The translations under genes and the position numbers were made by a program. This document shows, in pieces, positions 8,380 to 16,474 of a stretch of DNA of 64,000 nucleotides (the first letter of the stretch is position 1; the number at the start of each line of letters is the position of its first letter). Source of the stretch: UBA3305 sp002373555 (GTDB lineage: Bacteria; Bacillota; Clostridia; Lachnospirales; Lachnospiraceae). The notes beneath the pieces were generated by a model, which saw only the letters and a list, made by a program, of their open reading frames with translations, was not told the DNA's origin and ran no database searches. The stretch is taken from contig CAMOER010000005.1 in assembly GCA_946612455.1 (NCBI GenBank), forward strand, positions 41,347-105,346. The letters are read 5' to 3'.

Positions 8380-10242
8380 TTATTTATTCTTTATGTTTGT
8401 TTCAAAATCTGCAATCGGATAATGATCACAGACGCCGTCGATCGTAAGATAAATGATTCCTTCGTAGTCATCCGGATTTTTTCCGTGCAGGTGAATATCA
8501 GTTCCCAGATAATATACAGCTTTATGGTTTTCATCCGGATAAATCATTTGCAAATCATATTTCTCTGTTTCGCCTGTCATCTTATCTTTTAATTCGAGCT
8601 CTGCTTTGCTGATGATCAGTCTGTTGATAAATTTGTGTATCTTTTTCAGCACAACTTTTGCTTTGCTGCCATCTTCATTCACTTTGACTGAAATGGTCAG
8701 TTTTTTCTTCATGCGATCCAAATCATCTTCCGTGAGACGGACGTTTGACATCTCATCCATAAATCTGGACGGTCTCTCGAGTTCTATCTGGCAAGTGTCC
8801 AGTCCGTATTCTTCAAGTAATGTATCCTGATCAGAGAAAAGATCCGTGCCGAGACCCAGTTTATCCCCGGGAATAGAAACGCCCATGGCAGAGAGCGTGG
8901 TCGGAAACAGATCAAATGTAGAATACACCCTGCTTTTTTCGGGATTCTTTACGGTTGCAGCAGGATTGATCACGGAAACATAAACTTTTCTCTGATAGGA
9001 ATCAGGCACGCCGTCGCAGAAATCCTTATCCATTGTAGGATGATCCCCGCAGATCACGATTGTCGTGTCCTTATAGAAATCCTGATCCTGTATCCATCTG
9101 ACAAAGTCAGCCACCTGCCTGCTTGAACAGGCCATCACATCCGCGTATTGTTCTCCGAAATCATTGCCGCAGAGATCACATACATATCCATCCTCAAAAT
9201 GTGTATCTACCGTCAGAAGAGTAAGATTAAACGGCTGATCTTTATCTGCCAGAGCTTTCAGATCTTCTTTCGCAAACTCGAAAAGCTTATGATCCTCGTA
9301 ACCCCAGAAGACTTTGTAATCGCTCGGAATCCATTCGTTTTCCACGGCATAGTGATAGTCATGAATCTGGAAATTTCCATGACTTTGATAAAAGACCTCT
9401 CTTCCGCCGAATACAGCATCCGATCCCAGCAGGAGTTCCTGCTGATATCCTTCCTCCTCTAATATCGTTCCCAGAGAAGCAACATCTGGGTAAAAGGCAT
9501 CCTGGTTTTTCATGTCTGAACTTCCCACCGGTACTTTAAGAGGAAGACCGGTGGCTTGTGCGAACATGGCGCCCATCGTCCATGTGGCGCCGGGAAGTGA
9601 GATGCCACCGTTTAAAGAATTTCCGCTTCCGGAGAAATCTTCGTTATTCTGTGCCAGCGCAGTAAGCTCGGGGATAATATCTTTCGGAAAGGCGCCGCCG
9701 TTTTTTTCATCTGAATAGGTGGTCTCCATGGACTCCAGAAAAATATAGATGAGATTTCTCTTTTTCTCAGGGAATGAAACAGAGATCTGATGCGGATCCA
9801 CGTAGTTTTGCTCAATAAAGGTGCTGTTATCGCCTTTCAGATAGCCGGTTATAAAGGAAGTAAAACCAATCCTGGTATCCAGATCATACTTCAGAAAGAC
9901 GATCAAAGCAAAATCCAGAACAAGAACGGCAATTACAAAAAAGGAACGCAGCCTTTTCTTTTTTCTGAGTACAATGGTGAGCCCGACCAGGACGGCGATC
10001 GTAAGAAGCAGGGGGAATCCGTATCTTACGACTGCCTGGAGGACCATACCTGAATCTGTTCCGGACAGAGGCGCCTTCAGATGATATAATATTTCCTCAG
10101 CTGTCAGTTCCGCCCAGGTCGCAAAAAGCCATTTTTCGACAAAAAAGGCTGAGAGAACAAGAATGGAGAAGATCATAAACAATCCCCAGCCCAGAACTTT
10201 AATAAAACGATTCGATTTTATCTTCGCATCTGATGATTTCAT
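8380..10242 (-). CDS. LTA synthase family phosphoglycerol transferase (sulfatase fold)
   Basis: This 620-residue protein has about four hydrophobic helices in its first 170 residues and then an extracellular sulfatase-like domain. IYIFLESMETTY carries the metal-binding Glu, LPGATWTMGAMFAQATG the candidate Thr nucleophile, and VICGDHPTMDKDF the Asp-His pair. Family members hydrolyse phosphatidylglycerol and transfer glycerophosphate to a surface polymer or glycan. The ATG at 10242 is taken as start; a TTG at 10266 directly upstream is possible, since AAGGAA sits close to it. A terminator at 8276-8321 ends the transcript, so this gene is separate from the phosphonate operon. Its substrate cannot be told from sequence. 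Confidence 0.87.
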   Translation of the reverse strand: MKSSDAKIKSNRFIKVLGWGLFMIFSILVLSAFFVEKWLFATWAELTAEEILYHLKAPLSGTDSGMVLQAVVRYGFPLLLTIAVLVGLTIVLRKKKRLRSFFVIAVLVLDFALIVFLKYDLDTRIGFTSFITGYLKGDNSTFIEQNYVDPHQISVSFPEKKRNLIYIFLESMETTYSDEKNGGAFPKDIIPELTALAQNNEDFSGSGNSLNGGISLPGATWTMGAMFAQATGLPLKVPVGSSDMKNQDAFYPDVASLGTILEEEGYQQELLLGSDAVFGGREVFYQSHGNFQIHDYHYAVENEWIPSDYKVFWGYEDHKLFEFAKEDLKALADKDQPFNLTLLTVDTHFEDGYVCDLCGNDFGEQYADVMACSSRQVADFVRWIQDQDFYKDTTIVICGDHPTMDKDFCDGVPDSYQRKVYVSVINPAATVKNPEKSRVYSTFDLFPTTLSAMGVSIPGDKLGLGTDLFSDQDTLLEEYGLDTCQIELERPSRFMDEMSNVRLTEDDLDRMKKKLTISVKVNEDGSKAKVVLKKIHKFINRLIISKAELELKDKMTGETEKYDLQMIYPDENHKAVYYLGTDIHLHGKNPDDYEGIIYLTIDGVCDHYPIADFETNIKNK

Positions 10243-10385
10243 ACGAGTAACTTCGATTCCTTCCAAATGTACGATAGAATAACGGGATGCAACATCATCT
10301 TATCTTTCCCTGTATTATAGCAGACACACGGCATAAAAGCGAGGAGGCATGCCCGTTTTTTCATGTCTGCCGTTGTAGAATAGAT

Positions 10386-10421
10386 CATCCTGTTCTTTCG
10401 TTATACCGAAAAAACAGGATG
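10386..10421. repeat. Inverted repeat between acyltransferase and LTA-synthase-like genes
   Basis: Arms CATCCTGTT and AACAGGATG (9 bp) enclose an 18-base loop in the gap between two minus-strand genes. There is no T-run after it on either strand, so a processing site or operator is as likely as a terminator. Confidence 0.45.
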
Positions 10422-10455
10422 AATGCAATGCGGACCGTTGTATTCGCAGACGGGC

Positions 10456-11481
10456 TCAAAGCCTGTGGAGAAGATTCCAGAAGGCGGCCTCCAGTCTTTT
10501 GAATACCGGCAGAGACAGAATCAGCACAAGAAGAAAGCTGAACAGCAGATAGATAATCCGTAATTGTATATTTTCAGGAGCAAGCATAGCTTTTTGGTAT
10601 CCTGCATAGAGGAGGATGAACTGCACCGGGCGATGGAACATATAGACAGACAGTGTTGTCTGTCCGATTCTTGTCAGGAAACTGCGGCCCTTCGGTACGA
10701 CTGTCAAAACACAGGCAGACACAAAGATGGCTGCCGCGTAATAGAAAAGTCTGTACAGAAAGCCGTATTTCAGCCGGGCGGCAGAGATACCGTCAATTTT
10801 CGCATAAGGATTTCCGCCTTTGATCAGATCTATATAAGGATAAAGCAGATCTGCATGCAGTATCGTAAATAACAAAAGAGCAGCCAGAAGAACGGCGGCT
10901 ATTCCTTTTTGCAGGAGTCCGGAAGAAAACTTTGGAATTCTGTCCGGCTGCCAGAGAGTGCCTAACAGGAAGAACGGATAGTAGGTAAACAGACGCGACA
11001 GGATCAAATAGGAACCGATCGTTTTGTCATATCCGGTCATGCATGCTGTCAGTATTGCAAAGGCGAGGAGAAAGCGCCGGGAGGCCTCTTTTGTCAGAAA
11101 AGTAACCAGAAGATAGACAGAGAGAGCCATGAGATACCATGGAACAGTGGTTTCCCGGAGCATATAGAATTTTTGAGAGGGGTATTTGTCAAAAATCAGT
11201 CTGCAGGCCAGGATCATGTACTTCAGAAAAAAGCCGAGCAGCAGATAACCGACAATTCGTTGGCGCAGATGCCGTCCGGTTTCGATCGCCCGGCGGGAGA
11301 ACATGCCGGAAAGGAACATGAAAAGGGGCATATGAAACAGATAGATAAAGAAGTAAAGGGATTTATACAGATCGGAAACCTTTATAAGATCGTGTATCGC
11401 ATGTCCGGATACTACAAGTATGATGAGAATTGCTTTGGCGTTATCCCATTTGAATATACGGTCGATGTTGTCTGATGTCAT
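10456..11481 (-). CDS. Acyltransferase family 3 membrane protein (O-acetyltransferase-like)
   Basis: The 341-residue protein is almost entirely hydrophobic, with about ten membrane helices. Its N-terminus reads WDNAKAILIILVVSGHAIHD, with the His of the acyltransferase-3 family; LFHMPLFMFLSGMF and the late VYMFHRPVQF also fit. Such enzymes O-acetylate sugars of surface polysaccharides (fucose 4-O-acetylase and OafA relatives). ATG follows GGAG. It lies upstream of the LTA-synthase-like gene with about 210 bp between them and is divergent from the S1 gene. The acceptor sugar is unknown. Confidence 0.82.
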   Translation of the reverse strand: MTSDNIDRIFKWDNAKAILIILVVSGHAIHDLIKVSDLYKSLYFFIYLFHMPLFMFLSGMFSRRAIETGRHLRQRIVGYLLLGFFLKYMILACRLIFDKYPSQKFYMLRETTVPWYLMALSVYLLVTFLTKEASRRFLLAFAILTACMTGYDKTIGSYLILSRLFTYYPFFLLGTLWQPDRIPKFSSGLLQKGIAAVLLAALLLFTILHADLLYPYIDLIKGGNPYAKIDGISAARLKYGFLYRLFYYAAAIFVSACVLTVVPKGRSFLTRIGQTTLSVYMFHRPVQFILLYAGYQKAMLAPENIQLRIIYLLFSFLLVLILSLPVFKRLEAAFWNLLHRL

Positions 11482-11623
11482 CCTGTGCTCCTCCGGAAAA
11501 AGCCGCGTATCTTGCCGGTATGCTTTGAAGACCTGGCTTAAATAATATACCTTTCATGAAAGCGACAGTCAATAATAACGGATGGTAAATGCTCTGCAGA
11601 AGCACAATATTTCAACAAACTGA

Positions 11624-11652
11624 TTGCAAATATAATCCGCGGATGCTATAAT
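11624..11652 (+). promoter_or_regulatory. Strong sigma-A-type promoter for the S1-domain gene
   Basis: TTGCAA (11624-11629) is followed by a 17-base spacer and a perfect TATAAT (11647-11652), preceded by TGC as an extended -10. The transcript would have a leader of about 100 bases. Confidence 0.75.
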
Positions 11653-11756
11653 AAAGCGGAATGCGTACGTTTTATGGCAAATTGTGACCACGGACGGTCT
11701 CTGGGCGGATTCCCGCCTATATTCAAAGAGAAGTCCGGTACGCGGGAGGATGGAAA

Positions 11757-12629
11757 ATGTGCAAAGAAACTGAAGTTATCGATGTGACACCAGTAGAAGA
11801 AGCTGCCGCAGAAGCAGTTCAGGAAGCTCCGTCTGCACTTGCAGAAGCTGCGGAGGAAGCCGCTGCCGAGGCGAAAGCAGCAGTGACAGAAGCAGCAGAG
11901 CCTGCAGAGACCATGGAAGATCTGGGAGCTGCACTCGAAGAGTCCCTGCAGAAGGGACCCGTTACGGACGATCCTGTATGGGATACCTTCGAGACCCAGT
12001 TTAAGGAAAAGTCCGTGTTCCCTGTCAAGGTCGAGAATGCCGTAAAGGCCGGCGTAGTGGCTTTCGTAGACGGCGTCAGAGGATTTATCCCCGCATCCAA
12101 GATCTCCACAGGCTATGTAGAGAATCTGGAAGAGTATGTCGGACAGACGCTTGACGTTGTTGTTGTGACTGCCGACCGTGCTGCGAAGAAGCTCGTGCTG
12201 TCTGCCCGTGATGCGATCAGACAGAAAGAGAAGCTTGCGAAGAAGGCTGCTCTGGAATCCTGTCAGGTAGGCGATGTGCTGGAGGGAACCGTGGATTCCC
12301 TGATGGACTACGGCGCATTTGTGGAGCTGGAGAACGGTGTATCCGGTCTGGTCCATGTTTCCCAGATCAGCTATAAGAGAGTCGAGAAGCCCGCTGATGT
12401 GCTGCAGAAGGGTCAGAAAGTCCAGGTCAAGATCATTGCGATCAAGGACGGCAAGCTTTCTCTCTCGATGAAGGCTCTGCAGGAAGCGCCGGCAAGACCC
12501 GAGAAAAGCGACAGACCGAGAAGAGACCGCGGCGACCGCCGTCACGGTGACGAGGAAGTCTTTAATTACAAAGAGACTGGCAAGGCTACGACAAGCCTCG
12601 GCGATCTTCTGAAGAATGTTAAGCTGTGA
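11757..12629 (+). CDS. S1 RNA-binding domain protein (ribosomal protein S1-like)
   Basis: This 290-residue protein begins with about 60 acidic, Ala/Glu-rich residues and then has two S1 (OB-fold) domains: about residues 80-160 (FPVKVENAVKAGVVAFVDGV, GFIPASKIS) and 170-240 (GDVLEGTVDSLMDYGAFVEL, GLVHVSQIS). A basic tail near residues 245-265 (RPEKSDRPRRDRGDRRHG) could bind RNA. It is shorter than full ribosomal protein S1, as is common in Firmicutes. GGGAGG lies 7 bases before the ATG. It is monocistronic, with its own promoter and terminator. Likely roles are translation or mRNA handling; a more precise role cannot be given. Confidence 0.88.
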   Translation: MCKETEVIDVTPVEEAAAEAVQEAPSALAEAAEEAAAEAKAAVTEAAEPAETMEDLGAALEESLQKGPVTDDPVWDTFETQFKEKSVFPVKVENAVKAGVVAFVDGVRGFIPASKISTGYVENLEEYVGQTLDVVVVTADRAAKKLVLSARDAIRQKEKLAKKAALESCQVGDVLEGTVDSLMDYGAFVELENGVSGLVHVSQISYKRVEKPADVLQKGQKVQVKIIAIKDGKLSLSMKALQEAPARPEKSDRPRRDRGDRRHGDEEVFNYKETGKATTSLGDLLKNVKL

Positions 12630-12640
12630 GATGCAAAATG

Positions 12641-12668
12641 AAAACCGGAGCCTCGGCTCCGGTTTTTT
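12641..12668. terminator. Bidirectional terminator
   Basis: CCGGAGCC-TC-GGCTCCGG is flanked by AAAA on the left and TTTTTT on the right. It serves the S1 gene on the plus strand and the convergent SGNH gene on the minus strand. Confidence 0.85.
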
Positions 12669-13740
12669 ATTGCTCGTTTTTCTCAATGACTGCATCCGGG
12701 TCCCTGTTCTCGGGATTTACATAGCCGCGGTCGCGGCACAGCGTATCGAAATCGGGATAGAAACTGCTGCTGATATCTTCGCCGGCAAAGTACGCTTTCA
12801 TGATCCGGCTGAACTGTTCTGTAAAGACCGGTGCCTGCGAATTTCCCAGGTGTGTCGGATTCTGATAATCCTGATCCTTCAGATAAGCTGTTTTGTCTTT
12901 CCAGAGATTGAAATCAATAAACGTCAGCCCGTTCTGTTCGGCATACTCCTGATAGAAATCGTGGATCGACTGCAGGTTGGCGTATTTCGCGATCGAGTTC
13001 TCCGACATCGGCATGCTGACCAGGATCAGTTCGGCGTGATGATTCAGGCAGAGGCTTGCGATCCGGTCAAGATATTCCAGGTTTTCTTCATACCGGATCT
13101 CGTCCAGAAGCTTTGTATGATAGACTGTTCGCGGCGTCTTCCTGATCTTCTTGTATTCTTCGCCTTCATCAAAAGGAATATATCCCCGCATCTGCCATCG
13201 GTTGACGGTCGTGTATTCGCCCATGAAGAAGGCTTCGATATCATCCATGCTGCGGACCAGAAGCTGTCGGTACAGCCAGCCGTAGTTTTTCGGCGAGAAT
13301 GCGCTGAAGGCATAGGAGAGTCTTTTTGCCGGCGAATCCAGGCGCGGGATCACATACAGGTCGCCTTCCATCGTATCGGTACGGGGCTTCTTGCTGAGCG
13401 TGCGCGGGGAAAGCTCCAGATAAACGGTCTTTACGGGGTTTCTGATCAGTTCTTCCTCAAGGAGCTGATACCGGCCCTGCATCGTGAGCTCGGATGCCGA
13501 CAGGTTGTAGGTGCTTGTCCCGAGAACCTGATCCATCCCTTCGGGGATCAGCGCTCTTTTGGAATAGGAGGCACCGTCGATCAGCGTATCAATGCTTCCG
13601 GCAAAAGCGGCGCGTTCCCGGATATCCTGATAAACGTGCAGCTCCGAATGGAAGAAGATCTCAAATACAGCGGTCGAAAGTACGATAAAGACCAGGACCG
13701 GCAGGATGATCGTCCGGATGATCTGTTTAAAAGTCTGCAT
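12667..13740 (-). CDS. DltD/AlgX-like SGNH-type partner of the MBOAT acyltransferase
   Basis: The 357-residue protein has one N-terminal membrane anchor (residues 8-30) and an extracytoplasmic domain. It resembles the SGNH-like proteins that pair with MBOAT acyltransferases (DltD, AlgJ/X). IDTLIDGASYSKRALIPEG fits the block I (GxS) region, and DYQNPTHLGNSQA near residue 300 looks like the Asp/His block (NxxHLG). The start overlaps the MBOAT gene by 14 bp, so the two are translationally coupled. Likely role: final acyl transfer to a surface polymer or sugar. DltA and DltC homologues are not present here, so D-alanine is not supported as the donor. Confidence 0.78.
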   Translation of the reverse strand: MQTFKQIIRTIILPVLVFIVLSTAVFEIFFHSELHVYQDIRERAAFAGSIDTLIDGASYSKRALIPEGMDQVLGTSTYNLSASELTMQGRYQLLEEELIRNPVKTVYLELSPRTLSKKPRTDTMEGDLYVIPRLDSPAKRLSYAFSAFSPKNYGWLYRQLLVRSMDDIEAFFMGEYTTVNRWQMRGYIPFDEGEEYKKIRKTPRTVYHTKLLDEIRYEENLEYLDRIASLCLNHHAELILVSMPMSENSIAKYANLQSIHDFYQEYAEQNGLTFIDFNLWKDKTAYLKDQDYQNPTHLGNSQAPVFTEQFSRIMKAYFAGEDISSSFYPDFDTLCRDRGYVNPENRDPDAVIEKNEQ

Positions 13741-15322
13741 ACATGAATCCTCCTGCTGACTTCAGATAAGGGCTGCCGATCCAGACGGTGATGATGATCA
13801 GTGCGGCAAGCAGAACGATCCGGAGAAAATACGGAATATGTTCGCAGAACCACTGCCTGGCCGGCTGTTTCCTTCCGATCAGATCTGCGATGAGCAGCAG
13901 CAGCGTGCCGATCACCAGGACCGTGAATTCAACATAATCATGTCCCGCGCGGGGGATCAGCATATCAAACGACGTGGGGATTACATGGTTCGTAAAAATC
14001 TGCCGCCAGAGTGCCAGGCCTTTGCGGAGGCCGCCCATTTCCGGCAGGATCTTGATGAGTGTCAGCAGCGTAAATGTCCGGATGATCTGGAAGGCGCGCC
14101 ACAGGGAGGAAGACTCATTGATCTTCAGCTTCTGTTTCCATCCTTCATAGACCGGTTCCATCCAGAGCGAGAAGATGATGAACATTCCGTTCAGTCCGCC
14201 CCAGACGATATAGCCCCAGGAAGCGCCGTGCCAAAGACCGGTGGTGAACCAGACGACGACCAGGGAAATGGAGGCCGGCACGGTGCTGCCGACGGTCTTT
14301 CCGAAGTGCTTTTTCGCGAACCGGCCGATGTTCTGGTTCCATTTTGCGGTAGCAATCGGATAGTACAGATAGGTCTTGAACCAGTTTCCGAGGCTGATGT
14401 GCCAGCGCCGCCAGTATTCCGCAACGGACTTGGAGAAATACGGACGCATGAAGTTCTCCGTCAGGCGGATGTCCAGCACCTCGCAGAAGCCGCAGACGAT
14501 ATCCATGTAACCGGAGAAATCGGCATAGATCTGCACGCTGTACAGGAATGCGCCGAGGAGGGCCGAGATCCCGGTGTAATCCGGAAGATGGCCGGTCAGA
14601 TGTTTGAAATAGGCAGAAAGCGCATTGGCCAGGGCAACCTTCTTGAAGAAACCCCAGATCATACGCATGGTTCCCCAGGAGAGGTTGTGATAAGTGAATC
14701 TGTGCTCCTTGAACAGTTCGGCGGACAGATCGCTCCATACGCTGATGGGACCCTGGGTCACCTGCGGGAAGAAGGAGGTGAACAGGAGCATCCGGAAGAA
14801 ATTCTTTTCCGCGGGAACTTTCTTCCAGTAGACATCCACGACATAGCCCATCGTCTGGAAAGTAAAGAAGGAGATGCCGAGCGGCGCGATGATCGTCAGG
14901 GTGTCTTCAAACGGCACGCGGCCGAAAGCCGTGATGAGCCGGTTGATCTGCGCGATCACAAAGTGGAGATATTTGAAATAGGAAAGAAGTCCGAAGTTCA
15001 GGAGCAGGGTGAGCGTGAGAACAAGCCGTGTGCGCCGCTGGTATTTTTCCTTCAGTGCCGTTCTGCCGGCCCGGTCGAGGGCGGCTCTTTTTTCGGCCAG
15101 TTCTTTTTTGTGCTGCAGCTGCAGCGTCTCGATGAAACGTGCAGCCAGATAGGAGGAACCGGCTGTAATAAAGATATAGGGGATATGGTCCCAGCCGGTA
15201 TAACCGTAGAAATATAAACTGCCCGCCAGAAGGATCCACCATTGGCATTTTTTCGGTACGGCAAAATAGAGAATGGTCAGTACCGGAAGAAACAGCAGAA
15301 AATCGAATGAAAGAAGATCCAT
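13727..15322 (-). CDS. MBOAT family membrane O-acyltransferase (AlgI/DltB-like)
   Basis: The 531-residue polytopic membrane protein is of normal length. The MBOAT active-site His is seen in TTGLWHGASWGYIVWGGLNG; FWPQVTQGP-like and YWRRWHISLGNWFKTYLYYP (the latter near residues 280-300) are family blocks. The start is the ATG at 15322, which follows AAAGGA by 5 bases; an upstream ATG at 15340 lacks a ribosome site. MBOAT proteins move acyl groups across the membrane for O-acylation of exopolysaccharide or teichoic acid. Its partner is the overlapping DltD-like gene downstream. Confidence 0.9.
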   Translation of the reverse strand: MDLLSFDFLLFLPVLTILYFAVPKKCQWWILLAGSLYFYGYTGWDHIPYIFITAGSSYLAARFIETLQLQHKKELAEKRAALDRAGRTALKEKYQRRTRLVLTLTLLLNFGLLSYFKYLHFVIAQINRLITAFGRVPFEDTLTIIAPLGISFFTFQTMGYVVDVYWKKVPAEKNFFRMLLFTSFFPQVTQGPISVWSDLSAELFKEHRFTYHNLSWGTMRMIWGFFKKVALANALSAYFKHLTGHLPDYTGISALLGAFLYSVQIYADFSGYMDIVCGFCEVLDIRLTENFMRPYFSKSVAEYWRRWHISLGNWFKTYLYYPIATAKWNQNIGRFAKKHFGKTVGSTVPASISLVVVWFTTGLWHGASWGYIVWGGLNGMFIIFSLWMEPVYEGWKQKLKINESSSLWRAFQIIRTFTLLTLIKILPEMGGLRKGLALWRQIFTNHVIPTSFDMLIPRAGHDYVEFTVLVIGTLLLLIADLIGRKQPARQWFCEHIPYFLRIVLLAALIIITVWIGSPYLKSAGGFMYADF

Positions 15323-15511
15323 AATAATCCTTTCAGGCACGTCTGTGCATGTCTGTCAGTGATAGTGAAAAACGATTAAATATTATATCGTAAAAGTCCG
15401 GATAATTCAACCGGATCAGGAATATTTAAGGAAATCGGCGGAAAAGAATAATATATAAATTAACTGTTACAGAAATATATTAATTATAGTTAAAAAACGG
15501 TAATTTGTTAC

Positions 15512-15539
15512 TTGAAAGAAAATAAATAAGCGATATAAT
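15512..15539 (+). promoter_or_regulatory. Promoter of the isocitrate lyase/PEP mutase family gene
   Basis: TTGAAA (15512-15517), a 16-base spacer and TATAAT (15534-15539) lie about 35 bp before the start codon. The surrounding 230 bp between the divergent MBOAT gene and this one are AT-rich with no other gene. Confidence 0.75.
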
Positions 15540-15575
15540 ACAGGTATAATATTTATTCCGCGGGAGGTGGATAGT

Positions 15576-16439
15576 ATGCATCATCTTAGAAAACGTATCC
15601 GTCAGCTGATCGAACAGCGGGATTACATCGTTGCTCCCGGCGCGTATGACGCGCTTTCGGCAAGAGCTATTGAAAAAGCCGGATTTGAGGCCGCGGGAAC
15701 CACGGGCTACGGCCTGCACGGCGTCATTCTGGGACAGCCCGATACCGGCCTGCTGACGCTTTCTGAAGAAGTCAATATGATCAAGCACATCTGCGATGCG
15801 GTGGATATCCCGATCCTGGCCGACGGCGAGGGCGGTTACGGCAACGCACTCAATGTATACCGTACAGTACAGGAATATGAGAGAGCCGGAATCGCCGGCC
15901 TGTTCCTGGAGGATCAGCAGCAGCCGCCGAACTGCCCGTTCATCAAGAAGCCGGAAGTCATCTCCAAGGAGGAGATGGTCGGCAAGATCCATGCTGCTGT
16001 GGATGCCAGGATCGACGAGGACATGATCATTGTCGCAAGAACGGACGCGACCGACTTTGAAGATGCCATCGACCGTGCCAATACCTATTTTGAAGAAGGT
16101 GCGGACATGGTCAAGGTGCTGCCGAAGACGAGAGAGCAGCTCATCAAGCTCCCGTCCCTTGTCAAGGCGCCGCTGCATCTGGGCATGTTCCCGGACAGAG
16201 GCATCAATGACGGACTGACTGCGGATGACTGCGGAAAGATGGGATACAAGATCATCACCTTCCCGTTAAGCGCATTGTTCGCACAGACCTATGCCCTGCA
16301 GCATTTCTTCCAGTATCTGAAGAAGTACGGAACGGATGAAGGGTATGACGGAAACAAGGTGGCATTTGAAGAGTATCTGGATTTCGTCGGCGTGGACAGG
16401 ATCCGCGAGATGGGCGACAAATACGGACTGAATAGATGA
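15576..16439 (+). CDS. Isocitrate lyase/phosphoenolpyruvate mutase superfamily enzyme
   Basis: The 287-residue enzyme is a (beta/alpha)8 barrel of the ICL/PEPM superfamily: APGAYDALSARAIEKAGF at the N-terminus, ILADGEGGYGNALNVYRTV (Mg-binding) and FLEDQQQP. In the active-site loop the lyase Cys is present (PPNCPF), but the surrounding K-[KR]-C-G-H signature of isocitrate and methylisocitrate lyases is not. The PEP mutase loop (EDKxGxKxNS) is also absent, so it is not a phosphonate-forming mutase. Related enzymes cleave 2-methylisocitrate, 2,3-dimethylmalate or oxaloacetate. ATG at 15576 follows GGGAGGTGG; a GTG at 15567 lies inside that site. It is monocistronic, with its own promoter and terminator. 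Substrate unknown. Confidence 0.85.
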   Translation: MHHLRKRIRQLIEQRDYIVAPGAYDALSARAIEKAGFEAAGTTGYGLHGVILGQPDTGLLTLSEEVNMIKHICDAVDIPILADGEGGYGNALNVYRTVQEYERAGIAGLFLEDQQQPPNCPFIKKPEVISKEEMVGKIHAAVDARIDEDMIIVARTDATDFEDAIDRANTYFEEGADMVKVLPKTREQLIKLPSLVKAPLHLGMFPDRGINDGLTADDCGKMGYKIITFPLSALFAQTYALQHFFQYLKKYGTDEGYDGNKVAFEEYLDFVGVDRIREMGDKYGLNR

Positions 16440-16452
16440 TGAAAGATAAAAG

Positions 16453-16474
16453 GGGTGCGGCTCATGCCGCACCC
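16453..16474. terminator. Convergent terminator hairpin
   Basis: GGGTGCGGC-TCAT-GCCGCACCC (9 bp stem, 4-base loop) is followed by TTATTT on the plus strand. It lies after the ICL/PEPM gene and overlaps the end of the convergent Na/Pi transporter gene. Confidence 0.75.

Noticed and set aside
13838..15217. Long plus-strand reading frame
   Set aside because: It is antisense to the MBOAT gene, with no ribosome site and a charged composition typical of shadow frames.
12667..15322. dlt operon for D-alanylation
   Set aside because: Only MBOAT and DltD-like genes are present; dltA and dltC are absent, and the DltD-like protein is divergent.
15576..16439. Second PEP mutase of the phosphonate pathway
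   Set aside because: The diagnostic EDKxGxKxNS loop is missing, while a lyase-type Cys is present; it has its own promoter and terminator.
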